NCBI RefSeq assembly: GCF_001258055.1 | Contig: NZ_CVRM01000005.1 | Span: forward strand, 1-64,000 | Origin: Phaeobacter italicus | Lineage (GTDB): Bacteria > Pseudomonadota > Alphaproteobacteria > Rhodobacterales > Rhodobacteraceae | Reading direction: 5' to 3' | DNA length: 64,000 bases | Shown here: positions 46,702 through 54,663 of the stretch, in pieces | Layout: every line of letters starts with the position of its first letter | Position numbering within the stretch: the stretch's first letter is position 1 | Made by a program: the position numbers and the translations under genes | The notes under the pieces: generated by a model | Seen by the model: only the letters and a program-made list of their open reading frames with translations | Database searches by the model: none | What the model was told of the DNA's origin: nothing

Positions 46702-47871
46702 TCATTCATCTTCGTCGTCTTCTGTCGAACGCAGCTCGATTTCGCCAGCCACAACCATCTCGCGCAAGGCGTTGACGATTGTGCTCATGGCGTTTTCGCC
46801 TACGCTGCGCTTGACCTTGCCCAATTCTCCGACTTCTTCGCGGATATTGGCGGCCATGCGGCTCGACATGTTGGCGAGCATGAATTCGCTGGATTCCACA
46901 TCCTCTTCGTCGGTGGCAAAGGCCATTGCGGTTACCAGATCCTGCTGGGCCACAACGCGCGCGATTTTCGGAACGTCCACCGGGCTGACCCGTTTGGCGA
47001 TCAGCGCATAGGTAAAGAGCGACTTGCGGACGTCGACGGCAAATTCTTCGTCTTCCTCGTCAAGCGCGGTCAGCACCTCTTCGCGTTTTGCGGCCGCTGC
47101 CTGGGTCAGGATGGCGCCCATTCGCTGACCGGGTGTTTCGTCAAAGGCGACTTCCGGACGCGCCTCGATCTGGGCGGCAAGGGACAGGCCAATGCGGTCC
47201 ACGGTGTCGGGCGTCACCGCGCCTGTCTGGCTCACGGCGTAGGTGATACGGCGCGCAACGGGGCCGGGCAGGTGAACAAGCATCTGCGCGGCCTTGGCGG
47301 TGTCAAGTTTCGACAACAGCACAGCCGCCACCTCGGTGCTTTCAGCTTCGGCCAGCTCAGCGAGATCTTCGGGCGGCAGAGAGCGCAGCCGCTCCCACGG
47401 GTCGCCAAACTGGCGCACACCAGCCTCCTTGCGCAGGCGGCTGTGTGTCTGGCGGCTGATTTTCCCTTCCATCGCGCTGAGCGCGCCGGCCAGACCGTTT
47501 GGAAAGGACAGCCCGACATTATCCAGCATCTCGGCAAATTCACCAGCGACCGCATGCAGGGTTTCGCGATCAATCAGCCCCATCCGGCCCATCTGCTGGG
47601 TCAGTTCGATCTGGAGATCGTCGGGGAGAGATTCAAGCGGGATATCAGCGCCTTCGTTCAGGAGCAGGCGCACGACGATTGCGGCCTTCGCCTTGCCGCT
47701 GAGGTTGGATTTGGCAGGAGCGGGTGCTGCGCCCATTGCGGGCATGTCCAGCGCACCGTCGCCCATACCGCCGCCAAAATCCATTCCGCCCATCGGGGCA
47801 GGCGCGGCGAAATCGCCAAGAGGGTCGGAGGGGTTCGCCATGGGAAGCGCCAAAGCGTTGTCATTCTGCAT
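46702..47871 (-). CDS. fliG: FliG-like flagellar motor switch protein, divergent
   Basis: A 389-residue protein matching FliG in its middle and C-terminal domains. Residues 1-55 are a Gly/Met/Ala/Pro-rich extension, and 57-150 resemble FliG_N. The armadillo region is LAELAEAESTEVAAVLLSKLDTAKAAQMLVHLP, where the usual EHPQ motif reads ESTE, and the C-terminal domain has KSLFTYALIAKRVSPVDVPKIARVV and FMLANMSSRMAANIREEVGELGKVKRS. The torque-helix VDDR is replaced. It could be the motor switch protein of this bacterium or a FliG paralogue. No other flagellar gene lies nearby. Confidence 0.75.
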   Translation of the reverse strand: MQNDNALALPMANPSDPLGDFAAPAPMGGMDFGGGMGDGALDMPAMGAAPAPAKSNLSGKAKAAIVVRLLLNEGADIPLESLPDDLQIELTQQMGRMGLIDRETLHAVAGEFAEMLDNVGLSFPNGLAGALSAMEGKISRQTHSRLRKEAGVRQFGDPWERLRSLPPEDLAELAEAESTEVAAVLLSKLDTAKAAQMLVHLPGPVARRITYAVSQTGAVTPDTVDRIGLSLAAQIEARPEVAFDETPGQRMGAILTQAAAAKREEVLTALDEEDEEFAVDVRKSLFTYALIAKRVSPVDVPKIARVVAQQDLVTAMAFATDEEDVESSEFMLANMSSRMAANIREEVGELGKVKRSVGENAMSTIVNALREMVVAGEIELRSTEDDEDE

Positions 47872-47946
47872 TTATCAGCCCTAGCCAAAAAGATTCTCTT
47901 TCTGTTGCTCCACCCTAGGCTGCGAGCCGTAAATAAATGCTGAAAA

Positions 47947-48528
47947 TCAGTAGCTTTTTGTCTGCCCATCCTGCAGCGCATCGCGCAGCGATACCTCGGC
48001 CCAGGTGCCGGTGCCGCCGTGCGCGCGAATGGCCTTCCATTGTGCGAGGGCAAGCCCGTATTTTCCCTGCGAAACAAAGCCTTGCCCCATGTAGGAACGG
48101 GCCAGATGGTTGCCGGGATCCTGGGCAATGGCGCGGGTGTAATAGGCCTCTGCCAGGTCCTGGTTGCCAAGCTTACGATGGGTAAAGCCCCAATAGGTCA
48201 ACACCCGTCCGTCATCTTGATCAGGCATCATCGCAAGTACCTCCTGCGCATCTGTGATCCTGCCTGCATAGGCCAGTTCGCGCAGCGTCTGATAAAGCCC
48301 ATCGGCATCAAGCGAAGAGTTCTTGATCTTCACGCAGCGCTTCTTTTGCTCGTCCCAGATCCGCCCGGTCTTGCACTCTTTCGTGGTTTCAGTCGGCTGT
48401 GGCGGAGAGCTATCGCCACCCCCCGCTGCAAAGCTGGCCGTTGCCATGACCAGAACAGGAAGGGCAAGACATGCGCCGTGCAGGGCGGTTTTGGCGGGGC
48501 TGGACAGGGCGGTCATAAAATCGGGCAT
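47947..48528 (-). CDS. Secreted TPR-repeat protein
   Basis: A 193-residue exported protein. A signal peptide (about 1-35, ending ASFAAGG) is followed by a short Cys-containing segment (ECKTGRIWDEQKKRCVKIKNSS, two cysteines that could pair) and then three TPR-like helix pairs (DGRVLTYWGFTHRKLGNQDLAEAYYTRAIAQDPGNHLARSYMGQGFVSQGKYGLALAQW). Periplasmic protein-protein interaction is likely. It lies 75 bp downstream of the FliG-like gene start on the same strand and could be transcribed ahead of it. The role is unknown. Confidence 0.78.
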   Translation of the reverse strand: MPDFMTALSSPAKTALHGACLALPVLVMATASFAAGGGDSSPPQPTETTKECKTGRIWDEQKKRCVKIKNSSLDADGLYQTLRELAYAGRITDAQEVLAMMPDQDDGRVLTYWGFTHRKLGNQDLAEAYYTRAIAQDPGNHLARSYMGQGFVSQGKYGLALAQWKAIRAHGGTGTWAEVSLRDALQDGQTKSY

Positions 48529-48682
48529 GAGGTGTCGCGATCCTTTTTGAACTCGCGCCAGCGGGTCCGGCGCACATCGAAGAGAATAGTACGAAATCTG
48601 CCGCGGCCTTATAAAATCAAAGTGAAGCCTTGCGACTGGATGGATTTCAAAGATCGTATCCGAAGCACAACAGCGTCTGCGG

Positions 48683-48719
48683 TAATGAAAAGGGCCGCTG
48701 TCCCAATGTACAGCGGCCC
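48683..48719 (-). terminator. Terminator of purB
   Basis: Perfect 10-bp arms GGGCCGCTGT and ACAGCGGCCC with an 8-base loop, followed on the minus strand by CTTTTCATT. It lies about 30 bases after the purB stop. Confidence 0.85.
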
Positions 48720-48749
48720 GGATCAGGTTTTGCAGGTAAGTGGCTGAAA

Positions 48750-50054
48750 TTATTCTCCAAACACCCGGCGGAAAATTGTGTCGACGTGCTTGATGTGATA
48801 GCCCATGTCGAATTTTTCGTTGATCGCCTCTTCGCCCAGGGCTGCGACAACGTCCGCATCTGCCAGCAGAAGTTCGCGGAAATCTACACGGTCTTCCCAG
48901 ACTTTCAGGGCGTTGCGCTGAACCATGGAATAGGCGTCTTCGCGGCTCACACCGGCTTGTGTCAGCGCCAGCAACACGCGCTGGGACATCACGAGGCCGG
49001 GGAATTTGTTCATGTTGTCCAGCATGTTTTCCGGGAACACCAGCATCTTGTCGATGACGCCCGCCAGACGGTGCAGGGCGAAATCAAGGGTCACGGTCGC
49101 ATCCGGACCGATGCCGCGTTCAACAGAAGAGTGCGAGATGTCACGCTCGTGCCAGAGGGCGACGTTTTCCATGGCCGGGATCACGGTCATGCGCACCAGA
49201 CGCGCAAGGCCTGTCAGGTTTTCGGTCAGAACCGGGTTCTTCTTGTGCGGCATCGCCGAAGAGCCCTTTTGCCCCATGGAGAAGAATTCCGCGCCTTCCA
49301 GCACCTCGGTGCGCTGCATGTGGCGGATCTCAACAGCGACGTTTTCGATGGAGGAGGCGATAACGCCCAAAGTCGCAAAGAACATGGCGTGACGGTCACG
49401 CGGGATCACCTGGGTCGAGATCGGTTCGGGACGCAGGCCCAGCTGTTCGCAGACATGTTCCTCGACGCGGGGGTCGATGTTGGCAAAGGTGCCGACAGCA
49501 CCGGAAATCGCACCGGTTGCGACCTCGTCACGGGCGGCGAGCAGGCGCTGTTTGTTGCGGTCCATTTCGGCGTAGAAACGGGCAAAGGTCAGGCCCATGG
49601 TTGTGGGTTCTGCGTGAATGCCGTGGCTGCGGCCGACGCGCACGGTGTCTTTGTGCTCCAGCGCGCGCTTTTTCAGCGCCGCGAGCAATTTGTCCATGCC
49701 CTCAAGCAGGATGTCGGCAGAGCGCACCAGCTGCACATTGAGGCAGGTGTCCAGAACGTCGGAGGAGGTCATGCCCTGATGCACGAAACGCGCCTCTTCC
49801 GAGCCGACATGTTCTGCCAGGTGGGTCAGGAATGCGATGACATCATGCTTGGTGACGGCTTCGATTTCATCAATGCGGGCGACGTCAAATTCCACGTCCT
49901 TGGCTTTCCAGACGGCATCCGCGTTTTCGCGGGGAATGACGCCGAGGTTTGCCATGGCTTCGCAGGCGTGTGCCTCGATCTCGTACCAGATCTTGAACTT
50001 GGTCTCAGGGGACCAGTTGGCAACCATTTCAGGACGGGAATAGCGGGGGATCAT
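48750..50054 (-). CDS. purB: Adenylosuccinate lyase
   Basis: A 434-residue enzyme of the fumarase superfamily that acts twice in purine synthesis (SAICAR to AICAR, adenylosuccinate to AMP). The superfamily signature GSSAMPHKKNP is present, with TSSDVLDT and the catalytic-His region RSHGIHAEPTT. ATG 50054 begins MIPRYSRPEM, the conserved start; an in-frame GTG 12 bases upstream is possible. A terminator follows. Confidence 0.97.
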   Translation of the reverse strand: MIPRYSRPEMVANWSPETKFKIWYEIEAHACEAMANLGVIPRENADAVWKAKDVEFDVARIDEIEAVTKHDVIAFLTHLAEHVGSEEARFVHQGMTSSDVLDTCLNVQLVRSADILLEGMDKLLAALKKRALEHKDTVRVGRSHGIHAEPTTMGLTFARFYAEMDRNKQRLLAARDEVATGAISGAVGTFANIDPRVEEHVCEQLGLRPEPISTQVIPRDRHAMFFATLGVIASSIENVAVEIRHMQRTEVLEGAEFFSMGQKGSSAMPHKKNPVLTENLTGLARLVRMTVIPAMENVALWHERDISHSSVERGIGPDATVTLDFALHRLAGVIDKMLVFPENMLDNMNKFPGLVMSQRVLLALTQAGVSREDAYSMVQRNALKVWEDRVDFRELLLADADVVAALGEEAINEKFDMGYHIKHVDTIFRRVFGE

Positions 50055-50140
50055 GGGCAAAAGCACCTTTATGTGATTGGGCGGCAGATGCTTGGCCTCT
50101 TAGAGGAGGAGGGCCAGAACAGCAAGTCTGGGAGGTCAGT

Positions 50141-50290
50141 ATGAGGCAGTTTGCCCGGATGATTGCGATATCAGGTGCTGTTTCGCCCGTTTCGGCGCAA
50201 GAGTGGCTGCGCTGTGGGCTGACTGTGGGCCGACCGTGGGCCGGAGTGGCACAGGGCGATGCCACCGTCGGCTGCAATCAACATCAGTAA
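50141..50290 (+). CDS. Possible small secreted peptide, 49 residues
   Basis: A short open frame with an excellent ribosome binding site (GGAGG five bases before the ATG). It encodes a peptide that begins MRQFARMIAISGAVSPVSAQ, like a short signal sequence with cleavage after VSA, followed by a roughly 30-residue part with two cysteines (LRCGLT and VGCNQHQ). It lies in the gap between purB and the OsmC fusion gene, on the opposite strand to both. No family was recognised. Confidence 0.5.
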   Translation: MRQFARMIAISGAVSPVSAQEWLRCGLTVGRPWAGVAQGDATVGCNQHQ

Positions 50291-50368
50291 GGTGCCATCC
50301 CCCACCTGCCGGTTCCGGTCGGTGCCGGTCTGCGGTGTGGCGGGGTGATGGCCACTTGTGCTGCGGGA

Positions 50369-51637
50369 TCAGAATGGCAGCTCAGCCGGGTGTAGCTTGG
50401 CTTCCAGCGGTTCTTCCTGCGGGGTGTCATCCAACCGGGTCATGACTTTGGCGCCATGCTCCAGCGTGCGGTGAACCGGGCAGCGGTCCGCGATCTCCAG
50501 AAGACGCGCGCGCTGGTCGCTATCAAGCGGGCCGCTCAGGTAGATCACGCGGGTGAACTGATCGATTTTGGCGGGGCCTGAGGGCAGGGCGTCCTGTGCG
50601 TGAACCTTGTCATGGCAGACATCCACGCTGACGCTTTCCAACGGCCAGCCCTTGCGGCGGGCGTACATCCGTATGGTCATGGAGGGGCAGGCACCAAGAC
50701 CAGCGGCGATAAACCCGTAGGGCGTCATGCCCTTGTTGGTCCCGCCGTAGGCCAGCGGTTCGTCGGCATAGGTGTGATGGCGGGGGCCGGATTGCACATC
50801 CTGCAGAAAACCGTTCGGATCGGCCTCGCTGACGCGCAACACCCCTTCGGGCGCACCGGGAGGCGGGGCAGGAGGGGACAGGTCGATATACCGCCCAGCC
50901 CAGGCCGCAATCACATCTGCCGCATATTCCGCATCCCGTGGCCGCGAAATCAGATGATCGGCATCGTCCAGGGTCACAAAACTCTTGGGGTGTTTGGCCG
51001 CCACAAAGATGTCGGCGGCATTGTCGATGCTGACCGTGGCATCCAGAGGCGCGTGCATCACCAAAAGCGCCGCGTCCAGTTCGCGGATCGCGGTGTTCAG
51101 CGCCTCGGCGCGGATATCATCGACAAACTGCTTGCGAATGGTAAAGGGACGGTCGGCAAGGCAGACCTCGGCCGCGCCATCGCTTTCGATCTGGCCAAGC
51201 GCGTCGGCAAACTGATGGGTCACATGTTCCGGATCGGACGGCGCACCCAGCGTGACGACCCCGCGCACAGATGGCAAACCAGCGCGGGCGCGCAAAACCG
51301 CAGCCCCGCCCAGAGAATGGCCGATCAGCAGAGAGGGCGCCATTCCGCGCTCCGCCAGATACTGACCCGCAGCCACGAGATCGGCGACATTGGAAGAGAA
51401 ATTGGTATTGGAAAACTCTCCGTCCGAATGGCCCAGACCGGTGAAATCAAACCGCAGGACCGCAATCCCCATGGCAGCCAGGCGCGAGGAAATACGGCGC
51501 GCGGCGGGGATGTCCTTGGAACAGGTGAAGCAATGCGCAAACAGCGCAGTGGACAGGATCGGCCCATCCGGCAGATCAAGCCGAGCGGCCAGCTGATCGC
51601 CGGAGTGACCGGGGAAAGTGATGCGTTCAATGGGCAT
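50369..51637 (-). CDS. Bifunctional alpha/beta hydrolase-OsmC fusion protein
   Basis: A 422-residue two-domain protein. Residues 1-250 are an alpha/beta hydrolase with the nucleophile elbow GHSLGG, an oxyanion region FAHCFTCSKD and a C-terminal DDADHLIS. Residues about 265-410 are an OsmC/Ohr-like domain with the cysteine in GLGACPSMTIRMYARRKG and a second in RCPVHRTL, which in that family reduces organic hydroperoxides. The fusion is known in proteobacteria and suggests coupling of ester hydrolysis and peroxide detoxification, though this is untested here. Confidence 0.88.
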   Translation of the reverse strand: MPIERITFPGHSGDQLAARLDLPDGPILSTALFAHCFTCSKDIPAARRISSRLAAMGIAVLRFDFTGLGHSDGEFSNTNFSSNVADLVAAGQYLAERGMAPSLLIGHSLGGAAVLRARAGLPSVRGVVTLGAPSDPEHVTHQFADALGQIESDGAAEVCLADRPFTIRKQFVDDIRAEALNTAIRELDAALLVMHAPLDATVSIDNAADIFVAAKHPKSFVTLDDADHLISRPRDAEYAADVIAAWAGRYIDLSPPAPPPGAPEGVLRVSEADPNGFLQDVQSGPRHHTYADEPLAYGGTNKGMTPYGFIAAGLGACPSMTIRMYARRKGWPLESVSVDVCHDKVHAQDALPSGPAKIDQFTRVIYLSGPLDSDQRARLLEIADRCPVHRTLEHGAKVMTRLDDTPQEEPLEAKLHPAELPF

Positions 51638-51729
51638 TTGGATGGCCTTTGCTGGAGGGTCTCCCTAAGGTGCGTCGGCAACGGGGGCAGCACAAGGCTA
51701 TTGCCCGTCACGTCACGGGAAGGTGAGCG

Positions 51730-52308
51730 ATGTTGACACAGAGGCCCCTCATGGAAGGGAATAATCCTGAAAGTTACGCGGGAATTGGGGCTTTTGTTCC
51801 AAGGACAGCGCGGGATCGTGACATGTGGGACCGTTTGGTTGCGTTTTGTGACAAGGAGCCCAAGGCGTTCGAGCGCGATCCTGCAACCAGCCATGTGACG
51901 GGATCTGCCTTTGTGCTGTCTGCTGACCGCGCATCGGTTCTGTTGACCCATCACCGCAAGCTGGATCGCTGGTTTCAGCTGGGCGGACATTGCGACGGCC
52001 TGGCCGATGCGCATTTCACCGCCTGGAAAGAAGCCTATGAGGAAAGCGGTCTCAGGCGGATACGGCCATTGTCTGATCGGGTGATTGACGTGGATATCCA
52101 CGCCATTCCGCAAAACCCGCGCGAGGTTGGTCATTGGCACTATGATGTGCGCTACCTGTTTCAGGCCGAAGCGGGAGAGCCGCAAAGCAGTGCGGAATCA
52201 AAGGCTCTTGCCTGGGTGCCACTGAACCGGTTGTCTGATGTCACGGATTCAGAAGGCGTGCTGATTTTGCCGGAAAAGCTGGAGCAGTTTCTGAGCGATC
52301 ATTGCTAG
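51730..52308 (+). CDS. NUDIX hydrolase
   Basis: A 192-residue NUDIX-fold protein. The box is GGHCDGLADAHFTAWKEAYEESGL, which follows the pattern except that the first Glu is replaced and the Arg is Lys; the essential EExG part is intact. Such proteins hydrolyse nucleoside diphosphate derivatives, and the substrate is unknown. The ATG at 51730 follows GAAGGTGAGCG. The gene is divergent from the OsmC fusion gene and convergent with dddP. Confidence 0.85.
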   Translation: MLTQRPLMEGNNPESYAGIGAFVPRTARDRDMWDRLVAFCDKEPKAFERDPATSHVTGSAFVLSADRASVLLTHHRKLDRWFQLGGHCDGLADAHFTAWKEAYEESGLRRIRPLSDRVIDVDIHAIPQNPREVGHWHYDVRYLFQAEAGEPQSSAESKALAWVPLNRLSDVTDSEGVLILPEKLEQFLSDHC

Positions 52309-52375
52309 GCGGAGGCGCCTGGTGGCGCCACTGTCTGTCCCGGCCCCTCCTGCGGGGAGGGACCGGCCAGTTGTA

Positions 52376-53719
52376 TCACGCCGCGCCGGTCAGCGCGGGA
52401 TCAAAGGGATAGCTTGTCAGGTTTTCATAGCCGGTTTCGGTGATCAGCACCTGATCCTCGAGCTTGATGGAAAAATCGCCACCCTCGGGGGAAACAAGCG
52501 CCTCGACACAGAGCACCATTCCTGGCTCCAGCTCGTAGTCAAAAGCGCCTTCGACCATCTGATCGGGATAGGCCACCAGGGGCCATTCATCGCACAGCCC
52601 AACGCCGTGCATCATGCAGCCGTACTTCTGTTTCTGGAACTGCGCATCAAGCGGATGGCAGGCGCGTGACAGATCCTGAATGTTCACGCCCGGCGCCAAA
52701 AGCTCCGTGTTGTGGCGGATGTGCTCTATCCCGTGCTGCATTGCATAAATCATGTCAGCCCGTGGTTTCTGATCACCAATCCACCAACTGCGGGAGATGT
52801 CGATACAGATCCCGTAGGAGCCGACCAGATCGGTATCGAAACTGATCATCTCGTTGTTCTGGATGATGCGGGGGCCACATTCCTGAAACCAGGGGTTGGT
52901 GCGCGGACCGGATGTCAGCAGCCGGGTTTCGATCCATTCGCCGCCGCGTTTGATGTTTTCCGCGTGCAGGACAGCCCAGACGTCATCTTCGGAGATATTG
53001 CCGCCGGGGATCGCTTCGCGGGCAAATACCTCCATCGCCGCCACTGCGGTTTCGCAGGCGTGACTTGCGCAGCGCATGGCCTTGATTTCATCGGGGCCTT
53101 TCACGGCGCGGCATTTTTCGGTCAGCTCTTCACCGGGGAAGACCTCGATTTTCTGGGCTTCGAGCGCCCGCAACCCGTGCAGCATGATCTTGTCGACGGC
53201 CAGGCGTTTGTTGCCGCCCGAGTGCTCTTCGAGCAGGCGGCGGACCTCGTTTGAGAACACATCTGCCGCCACATCCACCTTGTCGCCGCGGTCGAAGTAG
53301 AACAGATCGGCACCTGCGCGCTGTTCGCGCACCAAGGGGTTGAATTCGCTAAGGAAGGGCGACTGTTTGTAGTCCCACAATACCATATAGCCGTCAGCAC
53401 AGATCAAGAGCGCGCGAAACGGATTATGGGTGTTCCACAACTGCATGTTGGTGCTGTCGGTTGCGTAGCGGATATTGAGCGGATCAAACACCAAGAGCCC
53501 ACCATAGCCGCGGTCATTGATGAAGCGGGTGAGCCGCTGCCACCGGTAATGCCGCATCGCCTGCAGATCCGGCAGCTCCAGCCCCGCTGCGGCCCATTCG
53601 CCAAAGGCAAGCTGGGTTGGTCCGATCTCGACCCGGTCGTTGTCGTTTGGGGTGTTGTCGCCAAGGGTTGTGCCACGGCTGGGATCGATTTTGCGAACAT
53701 CGCGGTGGTGTTGGTTCAT
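52376..53719 (-). CDS. dddP: DMSP lyase DddP (M24 peptidase-fold)
   Basis: A 447-residue enzyme that cleaves dimethylsulfoniopropionate to dimethylsulfide and acrylate. It has the M24 (creatinase/prolidase) fold rather than peptidase activity. Starting at ATG 53719 (MNQHHRDVRKIDPSRG), the published metal ligands fall at Asp295 and Asp297 (SFDTD), Asp307 (CIDIS), His371 (MHGVG), Glu406 (CVEAL) and Glu421 (KLEDQ), an exact match to the positions I recall for marine Roseobacter DddP. The N-terminal FGEWAAAGLELPDL is also typical. A 16-bp palindrome lies 25 bases upstream. The gene supports a marine roseobacter origin. Confidence 0.96.
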   Translation of the reverse strand: MNQHHRDVRKIDPSRGTTLGDNTPNDNDRVEIGPTQLAFGEWAAAGLELPDLQAMRHYRWQRLTRFINDRGYGGLLVFDPLNIRYATDSTNMQLWNTHNPFRALLICADGYMVLWDYKQSPFLSEFNPLVREQRAGADLFYFDRGDKVDVAADVFSNEVRRLLEEHSGGNKRLAVDKIMLHGLRALEAQKIEVFPGEELTEKCRAVKGPDEIKAMRCASHACETAVAAMEVFAREAIPGGNISEDDVWAVLHAENIKRGGEWIETRLLTSGPRTNPWFQECGPRIIQNNEMISFDTDLVGSYGICIDISRSWWIGDQKPRADMIYAMQHGIEHIRHNTELLAPGVNIQDLSRACHPLDAQFQKQKYGCMMHGVGLCDEWPLVAYPDQMVEGAFDYELEPGMVLCVEALVSPEGGDFSIKLEDQVLITETGYENLTSYPFDPALTGAA

Positions 53720-53744
53720 GAAGGGCCTCTTGCGGTCGCATATC

Positions 53745-53760
53745 TGGACATCTCTGTCCA
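53745..53760. promoter_or_regulatory. Palindrome upstream of dddP
   Basis: An inverted repeat TGGACA-TCTC-TGTCCA lies 25 bases before the dddP start, in the 158-bp gap to the divergent HODM-family gene. The position suits an operator overlapping the dddP promoter. No regulator gene is adjacent. Symmetry only; unverified. Confidence 0.45.
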
Positions 53761-53877
53761 ATCTGCGCGCATGGCTGCCGCCGGTCGACCGCGAATGCGA
53801 CGCCTTTGAGGGTCGTTTTCGACGAAATCCAGCGGATCAGACTGGCGCGGGGGCAGTTGGCTGCTAAGACTTGGGTC

Positions 53878-54663
53878 ATGACAGCGATTCTTCAGAAAAC
53901 CATTCCCTACAACCCGCTTGAGCCACGCAAACTGCCAGGTATTCAACCGCTTGCGCCTCAGGACTGGCTGATCTGGGATGACGGGTTTGCGGCCCAGATG
54001 GCGGAGCGCGAGCGGCTGTTGGCGCAGCGGCGGGCCGCTGTTGTGCAGATGTCAGAGGAGGCGCTGCCTGCCGCACAGGAGCTGCTGGCGATGGTTCTGG
54101 CGGACCGCTACCCGGATCTGCCAGCAGGCGCAGATCGGGTGCAGCGCCCTGATGGGGCAGAGATCAGGATCGACAGCAGCGATCCAATGGGCACGCTGGG
54201 CCGCATCACGCAACAGGATTTCTGCATCCTGCAAAAGCCGGAGGGCGCGGGCGAACATGTGCTGACGGCCGCTGTTTTGTGCTTTCCAGCGAATTGGACG
54301 CTGGCAGAAAAATTCATGCGCCCGCTGATTGCGATTCACGCACCCGTCGACAGCTATGACAGGGGTATCGCGGCCCGCGTCCAGCGGTTGTTTGACGGGG
54401 TGCAGGTGGGGCGGCCTTTGTGGCGGTTCAATGCGCTGTGGTATGCCGACGCGACGTTGCACCAACCCCGCCCCGTCACCGGTGACAGGCCGCGACCAAG
54501 TGCCGAAGACGCGCAATACATGCGCAGCGAGCGGCAGACGATCCTTCGCCTGCCGCAGAGCCGTGCGGTGGTCTTTGGGATCCATACCTTTGTGTTGCAG
54601 CGTATGGATCTGCTGGCGCAATGGGGGGCCTCGGTGGATCGCGTCGAAACCGCAGGGGTTTAG
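53878..54663 (+). CDS. DUF3445 / haem-dependent oxidative N-demethylase-family protein
   Basis: A 261-residue protein of the family PF11927 (HODM alpha-like), whose characterised members are haem enzymes that demethylate small amines such as dimethylamine. It shows family stretches NPLEPRKLPGIQPLAPQDWLIWDD, VLCFPANWTLAEKF and LRSERQTILRLPQSRAVVFGIHTF. It is divergently transcribed from dddP across 158 bp. The stop codon overlaps, head-on, the stop of the next minus-strand gene by about 3 bases. ATG 53878 was chosen at the start of the conserved part; an ATG 72 bases upstream is less likely. Confidence 0.78.
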   Translation: MTAILQKTIPYNPLEPRKLPGIQPLAPQDWLIWDDGFAAQMAERERLLAQRRAAVVQMSEEALPAAQELLAMVLADRYPDLPAGADRVQRPDGAEIRIDSSDPMGTLGRITQQDFCILQKPEGAGEHVLTAAVLCFPANWTLAEKFMRPLIAIHAPVDSYDRGIAARVQRLFDGVQVGRPLWRFNALWYADATLHQPRPVTGDRPRPSAEDAQYMRSERQTILRLPQSRAVVFGIHTFVLQRMDLLAQWGASVDRVETAGV

